This document shows positions 56,696 through 64,000 of a DNA stretch of 64,000 bases, in pieces; position 1 is the first letter of the stretch, and each line of letters begins with the position of its first letter. Origin of the DNA: JADHLK01 sp038131695 (GTDB taxonomy: Bacteria; Pseudomonadota; Alphaproteobacteria; Puniceispirillales; Puniceispirillaceae). A program made the translations under genes and the position numbers. The DNA is taken from positions 47,477-111,476 of the forward strand of contig JAYPQA010000028.1 in NCBI GenBank assembly GCA_038131695.1, written 5' to 3'. The notes beneath the pieces are model-generated. The model was not told the DNA's origin and did not search any database. It was given only the letters and a program-made list of their open reading frames with translations.

Positions 56696-57355
56696 ATGAC
56701 TATCCAGAATGTTGATATTGCCGAACCCTTTTTCACCATTCGCATGGTATCCGGTGAAAAAATGCTGCCGATTACGAAGAAGACCATCGTTCTGAATTTG
56801 GCCGAGCGTCCGCTGCGTATTCACAATCAGCAATTACCGTCCCTGACTTCTGTGATTGTTTTTGATACCGAAATTCAGGATGTCGATCAGGCCATTTTGG
56901 TTGACGGGTTTGAACAGCATAAAGACGAGCCGAGCCTGCTTGAGGCTGTGCGTGATATATGGCCATCAGCGTTTGATGTGCGGGGTGAAGAACGGCTTCG
57001 CGGCATTGGCCATTATATGTCACCCAAGAAGTGGATGGGACAGGTTGGCATCACCCTGTATCATGCAGCCACCGTGCCCTTGAATGTCGGTCTTCACCGG
57101 GAGCATGCTTTTTGCCCGGTTCCGGGATTTCGCGAAATCCATACCCAAATAATTGGATTTGGAAAAATGCAGCAATGCCGTGAGAAGGATATCAAAACCC
57201 TGTATTTAGAAGAGCCGATGGCACCGGGCATGACACACAGGCCTATGTATGATGGCCAGGGTAATTATCCTTGGCATCAGTTTGAAACCGTCACCCCATC
57301 CATTTTCATGGCTATTGAAATGTTGCCAGATGGTGCAAAATCGCCACAGTTATGA
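56696..57355 (+). CDS. Uncharacterised protein with cupin-like features
   Basis: I do not recognise a named family. The 219-residue protein has no signal peptide or membrane segment. Its C-terminal half is rich in possible metal ligands: GLHREHAFCPVPGFREIHTQ, then MTHRPMY and YPWHQFETV. Alternating strands and the His/Glu spacing suggest a cupin-type barrel. The N-terminal half contains hydrophobic strands (SLTSVIVFDTEIQDVDQAI). It is tightly packed between two Gfo/Idh/MocA genes and overlaps the next by four bases, so it should serve the same pathway, perhaps as an isomerase or lactonase. That is a guess. Confidence 0.55.
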   Translation: MTIQNVDIAEPFFTIRMVSGEKMLPITKKTIVLNLAERPLRIHNQQLPSLTSVIVFDTEIQDVDQAILVDGFEQHKDEPSLLEAVRDIWPSAFDVRGEERLRGIGHYMSPKKWMGQVGITLYHAATVPLNVGLHREHAFCPVPGFREIHTQIIGFGKMQQCREKDIKTLYLEEPMAPGMTHRPMYDGQGNYPWHQFETVTPSIFMAIEMLPDGAKSPQL

Positions 57356-58550
57356 CGAGGCTGCTTGATGAATATACTTCCAGAAAAATTCGATTTTCAG
57401 GCCCGTTCCCGCATCAAAACCGAAGGCTGCGGCTGGGTGTTGTTGGCGGTGGGCGAATCTCCCAGACGCAGGCTATGGCTGCTCGAATGACCAATAGATG
57501 GGAGGTGGTGGCGGGTGCGTTTTCATCAGATTCAGCTAATGCCGCGGCCAGAGCAGCAGAATGGTATGTTGACCGGGAAAGGTCCTATCGTAGTTTTGAG
57601 GAGATGGCAGAAGCTGAGAGGCAGCGTGCAGATGGTGTCGATGCTGTGATGGTGACCACGCCCAATCATCTGCATTTTCCTGCATCAAAGGCTTTTTTGA
57701 ACTCCGGTATTAATGTGATCTGTGACAAGCCATTGACAAATTCATCTGCTGATTGCGATGAGCTGGCAAGGCAGGTTGATAAAACTGGTATGGTCTTTGG
57801 CGTATGTTACACCATGTCCTGCTATCCGATGATACGCCAGGCGCGCGAGATCATTGCCTCAGGCGTGATCGGGCGGATTAATCAAATCCATGTTGAGTTT
57901 ATGCAGGATTGGATGATACCGGACAACGCGGAGGATCAACCCCATGTCAAATGGCGGCTTGATCCGAAAATTGCGGGTCCAACAAGCTGCGTGGGAGATA
58001 TCGGAACTCATGCAGCCCATTTGGCACAATTTGTAAGCGGCTTGCGCATGACCGACCTGCGGGCTGATTTTCATGTATGCGGTGCGCCCAAAGCACTTGA
58101 GGATACCGCCTTTATGACAGTGCGCTATGAAGGCGGAGTGCCTGGAACTCTTATGGTCTCAAGGCTTGCTCCGGGAAACAGAGGAGGGTTGCGATTACGC
58201 ATTTTTGGCAGCGAGGGGGGTATTGAATGGGATATGGAGAAATGCGACAATCTGAAATTGGCCATTTTCGGTCAGCCTGATCAGCAGCTCAGCCGGGGCA
58301 TGGGCACGGTTTGTCTGCCCAGACCGAAAGACTTGTCCGCACGGCTCGTGGCTTTCCCGAAGGACTGATAGAGGCTTGGGCCAATCTTTACACTGAAATT
58401 GCGCTGGCCGTTGCGGCGCATCATGATGGTATATCCTGCCCCGATGATTGGCTGTCCTATCCAACTATTGATGAGGGGGTCGCAGGTGTTCACTTTATCG
58501 AGGGTGCAGTGAAATCTCATCTAGGTGGAGGTCATTGGGTTAGGTTATGA
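57352..58550 (+). CDS. Gfo/Idh/MocA family oxidoreductase (3), frame-broken
   Basis: Dehydrogenase of about 399 residues. The nucleotide loop is LGVVGGGRISQTQAMAA, the DKP motif (in place of EKP) is VICDKPLTNSS, and the glycine/His region is GPTSCVGDIGTHAAHLAQF. The frame breaks near 58320-58345. The second frame gives RTARGFPEGLIEAWANLYTE, the usual C-terminal motif of this subgroup. One missing base explains it. The restored stop overlaps the ATG of the truncated isomerase-like gene by four bases. Confidence 0.86.
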
Positions 58551-58804
58551 AAACATCAATCGCAACCGTCTCTCTGTCTGGAGATTTGCGCGAAAAACTG
58601 GTAGCTATCTCAAAAGCTGGCTTCGACGGAATCGAGATTTTTGAACAGGATTTTATCAGTTTTGATCTGAAGCCTGCCGAAGTGCGCAGGATGGTTGCAG
58701 ATCACGGGCTTGGCATTACCCTCTTTCAGCCATTTCGTGATTTCGAAGGCTTACCCGACGTGCCGCTGAGACAGCGTGCATTTTCACGGGCATTGACCCA
58801 ATAA
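58547..58804 (+). pseudogene. 3-dehydroshikimate-dehydratase-like TIM-barrel protein, truncated
   Basis: Only the first ~80 residues remain: KTSIATVSLSGDLREKLVAI, then AGFDGIEIFEQDFISFDL and ITLFQPFRDFEGLPDVPL. This is the start of the sugar-isomerase-like AP_endonuc_2 barrel found in 3-dehydroshikimate dehydratases (QuiC type), which convert 3-dehydroshikimate to protocatechuate. A full protein has about 280 residues or more. After RQRAFSR the sequence passes at about 58787 into integrase coding sequence in another frame. The active-site residues are therefore lost. Coupled to the preceding gene by ATGA. Confidence 0.8.
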
Positions 58805-59717
58805 ATGAAAAGAAACGACTGAAGAACGAGTATGCAAAATCATCAAACACAATAAGTATGATTGCTACGCTTGCGTATGACGCAAAGAAGGCAGAGCTCA
58901 AGGGAGATGGAAAGAATGGCAGGTGGTTTTCTCCCTTGGCATTGCATGTTCTTCCCAAGATCGGGAAAATGCCAATAGAGCAAGTCAACCAGCATGACAT
59001 AAAAACCTGCATCAGCCCTATTTGGCACAGCAAGGGGGAAACCGCAAAGAAAGCTCTGCATAGGCTTAATATTGTGATTAAGCACGCTGCCGCAATGGGT
59101 TTGGGTGTTGATATTGGTGCTGTTGAAAAGGCAAAAGCCTTGCTGGGTCAGTCTAAACAACAAAAGAAAAATATACCTGCAATGTTATGGGCGGATGCCC
59201 CAAGTTTTTTCCAATCCTTGGATGAAACATCACAAGCAGGGCTAGCGCTAAAACTGCTCATGCTAACGGGTGTCTCGATCTTATCCGGTTCGATATGCTG
59301 AGACCCAGGAGTTTGCAGAAGATATGTGGGTAATTCCGGGGGCTAAAATGAAAGGCCCTTCTGGCAAGACCCCTGATTTCAGGGTTCCACTATCCGAAGA
59401 AGCAAAACGGGTCATTACACATCGCCAAACAAAGAACACCTAATGATTTTGTATTTGCTAATCTCAAAGGCAACATCCTCAGTGACGCTGGTATGTCGAG
59501 CATCATGAAAAGAGCAGAGATAGAAGCACGGCCTCACGGTTTCAGATCCACCCTCAGAACATGGATAGCAGAAACACAAAATGTAAGCCTTGAAGTGGCT
59601 GAAATGGTTCTTGCACATCGCCCAGCATCAAAAGTGGTCAGGGCTTATGAGCGGACCGACTTTCTCGATCAGCGAAGAGAAATCATGGGGAAATGGGCAG
59701 CATATTTGCTCGGTTAG
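58788..59717 (+). pseudogene. Tyrosine integrase, 5'-truncated and frame-broken (right copy)
   Basis: Integrase of the same family as the left copy. Sequence begins abruptly with GIDPINEKKRLKNEYA, the end of the DUF4102 arm, then the core-binding domain (LKGDGKNGRWFSPLALHVLP, KALHRLNIVIKHAAAMGL). The catalytic part is split by at least two shifts: MKGPSGKTPDFRVPLSEEAKR in one frame, then NDFVFANLKGNILSD, then ARPHGFRSTLRTW, VLAHRP and VRAYERTDFLD in another. The first ~85 residues are absent. Left and right copies together cover the whole ancestor, and only the C-terminal end is shared. Confidence 0.87.
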
Positions 59718-59727
59718 GTAAATATTT
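59508..59727 (+). repeat. Direct repeat DR-right (220 bp), integrase 3' end
   Basis: Second copy of the 49045-49264 repeat. No tRNA fragment follows it: identity ends at TAAATATTT and the sequence continues differently. Confidence 0.95.
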
Positions 59728-59874
59728 AATATGTCTCGAATTATCTGACTACAGACAGTTGCCATAATAGCAAGACACTTTCCAGTCAGGCTATTTTAGA
59801 GAAGAGAAACTAAAATAATGGAGTTAAGGAGAGCGGTGAAGAGAGTTTTTCACCATTCAAGAAATGCCTTTCGG

Positions 59875-59904
59875 TTGACATCGAAAGCGCTTTCGAAATT
59901 AATT
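59875..59904 (+). promoter_or_regulatory. Promoter with LacI-type operator of the sugar ABC operon
   Basis: TTGACA at 59875-59880 is followed at once by the perfect 16-bp palindrome TCGAAAGCGCTTTCGA (59881-59896) and then TTAATT at 59899-59904, 18 bases from the -35 box. A palindrome with central CG between -35 and -10 is the classic layout for repression by a LacI/GalR protein, and such a gene starts 18 bases downstream. Confidence 0.8.
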
Positions 59905-59921
59905 CAGTAGGGGAGAAGTAT

Positions 59922-60947
59922 ATGAGCCTATCGTCAATAGCTGACCGCCTGAACTTGTCTGAGAGCACTGTCTCAAGGGCGAACGACTATCCAGACATTT
60001 CAACGCACCAGGAGACTGGTGCGTAAGGTGGCTCTGAGTTAGGCTATCAGCCCAACTCATATCCATGCCAGGCGACTGGCCTCAGGCAAATCTGAGAACT
60101 TAGGTTATGTTATTGCCTCGAATCACGGCCAGCTGACTGAGAGTTTCATTGGGGAATTAATCGCCGGTATGGCTGAGGCCCTGTCTAATTTTGGGTGGGA
60201 CCTGACGGTATTAGCCCCGAAAAATTCTGAGGATGAGCTGCGGACTTTTGAGCGTATCGCCCGCACCCGTCATATAAGTGGCCTGAATTATTTCCCGCAC
60301 GCATCGCGTTGATGAGCGTTTTGGGACTTTGCAGAAGCTTGATATCCCCTTTATCGCGCATGGGCGCTCAAGTGATAGTGAAACAAGCGCCTGGATAGAT
60401 GTAGATAATGAAGCAGCCTTTTTTGAGATGACGCAATTTCTGGCTGGGCTGGGTCATCAACGCATAGCGCATATTGGCGGGCCTGCTCTCTACAATTTTG
60501 CCTTTCACCGTGCAGCAGGCTGGAGGCGTGGCCTTTACCGAGCTGGTCTGCTCTTCAACCCGGAGTATGCAAGAGAGATCAGTGAGCTTTTCTTTGAGGG
60601 GGTGGTCGGGCCCGCAATGGCGCGGCTGCTCGCGCTCTAGCGCCATCAGCAGTGTGCTGTGTATGTCTGATATTGTAGCGATTGGCGCGATGAAGGCCAT
60701 CGGGATGCCGGGATGCATCAGGCCGAGAAATTTCGGTTGTCGGTTATGATGGCCTGAAGCTAGGAGAGTGGCTTGACCCGCCTCTTACTACAATGCGCCA
60801 GCCTTTGAAGTCGGCTGGTAAGAAAATTGCTGAGGCCATGATCAAAATCATAAATGGGACAAGCCAGCCGACAGATCACCAAGAACTCTTCCGCGCATCT
60901 TTTGTGCGGCGAGGAACGGCCAATCCGCCAGTTGCTTATTGGCCGTG
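59922..60947 (+). pseudogene. LacI family regulator, many frame breaks
   Basis: The gene can be pieced together in three frames. The helix-turn-helix reads MSLSSIADRLNLSESTVSRA, then NDYPDIS and a hinge region GYQPNSY. The periplasmic-binding-like core reads ENLGYVIASNHGQLTESFIG, IARTRHISGL, DIPFIAHGRSSDSE, AWIDVDNEAAFFEMTQFLAG, MSDIVAIGAMKAIG and finally TTMRQPLKSAGKKIAEAMI to RGTANPPVAY. At least six indels are needed, mostly missing bases; I saw no clear nonsense substitution. AGGGGAGAA precedes ATG 59922. It is probably the regulator of the ABC genes downstream, acting on the operator just upstream. Confidence 0.82.
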
Positions 60948-61002
60948 AAATCCGGGGTAAAACCGACAAAAATAGGACAGTGAAATCAGGAGGAAATATT
61001 TC

Positions 61003-62363
61003 ATGGGGATCGTTTATGTTAACAGCTGCAACTGCATTAGCTGCCACCTATTCACCAGGTTAGCCAATGCAGATACTATTCGTTTTCTGGACAACAGAAA
61101 ACCAGCCTGAGCGGCACTTGAAGCAACCCGGGCCATGGCAGAAGCTTTCCGGAAAAAAAAAAAAGCTGGTCATACAGTGCAGGTTATCCCGGTTGAGGAG
61201 AAAGATCCACAGGCACTCGTGCGACGGCTGCATTTGCAGCGGGTGATCTGCGATGTAAATCTATCACACATTGCAATATGTGTTGCCATGGGCAGAGGCT
61301 GGCATCCTTGACGTTGAGGCCAATGCGGACATCATTAGAAGAAAGTCCTGCAAAAAGAATACTTTTGCCCCCGGTACCATTGCTATGGCCCAATTTGATC
61401 GTTGACAGCTGCGGTGCTTGTAGATGGCTGGACACGATGGTTGTAGCCTTATCGCAGGATCTGTTTGAGGCAGCTTGAGCCTGGCTGCCCCAACAAGCTA
61501 TGCAAAAATCGAAGCTGCAATTGATGCGCTGCATAATCCGCCCTCCATGTATGGGTTTGTTGCGCCGAACAAGGTTGACGAAAATTTGTAAGGCCAGGTT
61601 CTGGGTACATGTTTTCCCTAGCGAATGGCGTGTCACCGGTTGACGGGAACGGCTTTGCCGCTTTGGATGATGAGGGCGCTACAACTGGAAGTTCTTGAAT
61701 TCTACAAGAAAATTGCTCAAGCCTCTCCCCCGGGCGAGCTTTTTTGGAAGCAGTCCCGGGAGATGTATTTTGCTGGCAAGGCCGCGATGATCATTTGGTC
61801 ACCATTCATCCTGGATGAGCTGGCTGGCTTGCGTGATTCAGCCCCGCCGACAATTAATGATGACCCGACTTCACCTGAGCTAGCCTCCAAGACAGGGATT
61901 AGCTGACTACGGCGGCCCTTCCAATGCAGGCGGCGCGGCTTGGGCAGACATTCGCTATTTTGGTGTAACTTCAGATGCCAATACCGATGTCGCGTCTGAG
62001 TTTATTACTCTATGAAAGATGGCTATACCGCAGCACTTTCCATTGCACCGGAGGGGCAAGAGTTTGATCCGTCGCGGTGAGCCAACTGACACAACCCGCT
62101 ATATCAAGGCGTGGTCGAAGTTGCCAGTTGGTGTAGACCGAAAGGCTCCGCTGTCTTACTTATATGATGCTTCCACCATCCGGCGAATTGTCAGTGGTCT
62201 GGAAACGGCTGACCGCTGGGGTTGCTGAGGGCAGCTATCTCTTGCCTCTAAGATGATTAACTCCCAGCTTATCAACCGGGTCGTTCGCCAGTATATTGAT
62301 GGAGAAATCAGTGCATCAGAGGCTATTGCCAAGCTGAACGACGGGCTGGCCGCCATCAGCTAA
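61003..62363 (+). pseudogene. ABC sugar-binding protein (family 1), many frame breaks
   Basis: AGGAGG precedes ATG 61003. A signal-peptide-like stretch is visible in frame two (FMLTAATALAATYSP), then ADTIRFL and HTVQVIPVEEKD, typical starts of family 1 extracellular solute-binding proteins. Later pieces are YHTLQYVLPWAEAGILDVEA, AAIDALHNPPSMYGFVAPNK, EVLEFYKKIAQASPPG, YFAGKAAMIIWSPFILDELA and the C-terminal end VRQYIDGEISASEAIAKLNDG. The pieces lie in order but need about eight shifts. It follows the LacI gene and precedes a permease, a standard sugar-uptake operon order. Confidence 0.78.
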
Positions 62364-62431
62364 AAAATGGAGCAGGCAGCTTTTTGTCCAAATGGCTGCA
62401 CACCTTTTCCCACCTCCGGTTAATATTAAGA

Positions 62432-63728
62432 ATGGCTTTCAAGAGATGAGACACAAGACTGGGCATGGGAAAAATGGTGCTTTGATCCGTCGCGAAGACG
62501 GCTTGCCTATACAATGCTACTGCCAACATTTTTCCTGGTCTTGGCAATTGTGCTGCTTCCTTTGTTAGCGAATTTTTGGATTGCCTTCAAACCTATTACG
62601 CTAGCTGATTTGCGCCCTCCTGAGCTGGTAATCAAAGAACAACTGCGCGGCACCCTGTCAGCTAAGGGGGATCGGGCGCGAATCGAATATCGCTATCGCA
62701 ATTCTTCTATCAACTATCCGCTAAATGAGGTTCTTTTTATTGATAAGCTGCCAGAGGGAATAGAGATCCGTGATTTAGACCCAGCCTGCCAGCTCGGCTC
62801 AAGCCAAACTGAGCTTCGATGTGATCTGGAGTAACTTGCAAAAAGGCGCGTGGGGCGCTGCGGATTGAGTGCAAGCACTGGCTAATTTTTGATGGCGATA
62901 AGAAAAACTTTACTGAAAGCCTGCCAGTGCCATCTTTCAATAGCTATAATGCGATGACCTCGTTTGATTTTAGCCTGGTTAATTTTCGCAAGATTTTCTC
63001 AGCAGATGAGTTTTGGAGCGTTTTGAAAGTCTCTATTTATTATACTTTTTTTGGGACCGCTGGCGCCTTGCTATTGGGCCTTTTTGCGGCTCAAATTATG
63101 CAAAAAACTTTTCCTGGAAGATCGATCATTCGCGGATTGATGCTCTTTCCATATGTTGCTCCGGTGATTGCTATGGCCTTTTCCTGGGTCGTGCTGTTCG
63201 GCCCTTTCAGAAGATGGTTAATGCCATGCTGCGGCAATTAGAGCTCACCAACACGCTAATCAATTTTTTTTTTTTGGTCAGCGAGCTATTGAGATCAACG
63301 TTTTCGGCTTAGGTTTCAGCTGCCGCTGGCTTTTGACGATGGTCATATTTGAGGTATGGCGTTATTTTCCTCTGTCCTTTCTGTTTATTTTGGCAAGGAT
63401 GCAATCCATTCCCTCAGACATCTATGAGGCAGCAGAAATTGACGGGGCAACCCCCTCTCAGCAATTCTGGTTTTTATCCTTGCCGCATATAGCTGGCATA
63501 TTGGCGGTTTTGTTTCTTTTGCGCTTTATTTGGACCTTCAATAAATTCGATGATGACTGCTATCTGCTGGCTGGCGGTATTTTGGACACGCTCACCGTTA
63601 ATGTTTATGAGCAAGCCTTCGCCATATCAAATCTTGGGGCGGGGGCCGCAGTGGCGGTAGTTATTTTTGCGTTATTGTTGTTTTTCTCGATTATCTTTAT
63701 TCGGTTTTCACCAAAGGATGCGGACTGA
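62432..63728 (+). pseudogene. ABC sugar permease (MalF type) with DUF11-like loop, frame-broken
   Basis: Membrane component of a sugar ABC importer. The first membrane helix is YTMLLPTFFLVLAIVLLPLL. A large periplasmic insert follows (about 62600-62930) with AKGDRARIEYRYRNSSINYP, LFIDKLPEGIEIRDLDPACQ and ELRCDLE, which looks like a DUF11-type Ig-like fold. The permease domain resumes at SFDFSLVNFRKIF, with VLKVSIYYTFFGTAGALLLG, and the EAA loop is in IYEAAEIDGATPSQQFWFLS. The last part (63333-63728) is intact. At least four shifts separate the pieces. The stop overlaps an ATG at 63728. Confidence 0.82.
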
Positions 63729-64000
63729 TGGCAATTTTTGCGACATGGTCTGCTCCGGAGCAGTGTTGGCGGGGCAATCTGGGCCAGCGTTTGGCGGAGT
63801 TGTGCCAATAATCATGCTCATTTGATGACCAGGCCGAAGATTATACTTACCAAGTTAGATGTTAGCGATGTTGGCGGAATGACCCGCTAGAATTGCTTAC
63901 GGCGCTGTTTTATCGTCCATCTCGACGCTGGCTGCGCCACGTTGTGCAGGTAGGCTGGTGTTGCTGCATTACTATGGGGATTTGCGCTAGCAATACGTAA
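63728..64000 (+). other. Unassigned end of window, perhaps a decayed second permease gene
   Basis: An ATG overlaps the permease stop (TGATG), as expected for a MalG-type partner gene, but the frame (MAIFATWSAPEQ) ends after 27 codons. I could not recover permease motifs in any frame of the last 270 bases. Confidence 0.3.

Overview
The window looks like chromosomal DNA of an alphaproteobacterium. The evidence is the gene order prmA, aminopeptidase, ligA, recN, bamD, lpxC, then a full dcw cell-division and murein cluster, the FtsZ-type tail ending IPAFLRRQAN, the MurC leader, a DUF2237 protein and two TRAP transporters. A marine lineage of the SAR116 type would fit the TRAP-rich content, but that is inference. 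About 1-47 kb is GC-rich and densely packed with ATGA-type overlaps. About 48-64 kb is visibly more AT-rich and looks acquired.

Layout. 1-3 kb (+): tail of a UvrD-like helicase, prmA and an M24 aminopeptidase. 3-27.3 kb (-): ligA, recN, bamD, lpxC, ftsZ, ftsA, ftsQ, ddl, murB, murC, murG, ftsW, murD, mraY, murF, murE, ftsI, ftsL, rsmH, mraZ, read from mraZ downward, with a 10-bp-phased MraZ operator upstream. 28.3-31.3 kb (-): rnpB, an ABC-F ATPase and a TerB/DnaJ protein. 31.4-35.8 kb: small housekeeping genes (TusA-like, PlsC, DUF2237, aldo/keto reductase, GST, ArsC-like). 35.8-41.5 kb (+): FAD monooxygenase, SDR, TRAP transporter and a maleate-isomerase-type racemase, probably one uptake-and-degradation operon. 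41.6-47.6 kb: polysaccharide-lyase-like protein, methyltransferase, acyl-CoA synthetase, thiolase and P450.

48.9-59.7 kb is a mobile-looking island. It is bounded by two different partial copies of one tyrosine integrase gene that share a 220-bp direct repeat, and the left copy lies next to a 3' fragment of initiator tRNA (fMet). The cargo is an NAD-type shikimate/quinate dehydrogenase, a GntR regulator, three Gfo/Idh/MocA oxidoreductases, a complete TRAP transporter, an unrecognised 219-residue protein and the 5' end of a 3-dehydroshikimate-dehydratase-like gene cut off by the right integrase fragment. I read it as a shikimate/quinate/cyclitol-acid catabolic module. 59.7-63.7 kb holds a badly broken LacI-regulated sugar ABC operon with a clear operator inside its promoter.

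Two features run through the whole window. First, at least fourteen genes carry single-base frame breaks, most of them in short homopolymers. They include genes that must work (ligA, murC, murG, ftsZ), so most are probably base-calling errors; I give full gene spans and say where the break lies. Second, about ten places carry short, recent-looking tandem duplications of 12-18 bp in two to three copies, mostly in intergenic gaps and, inside genes, in multiples of three.
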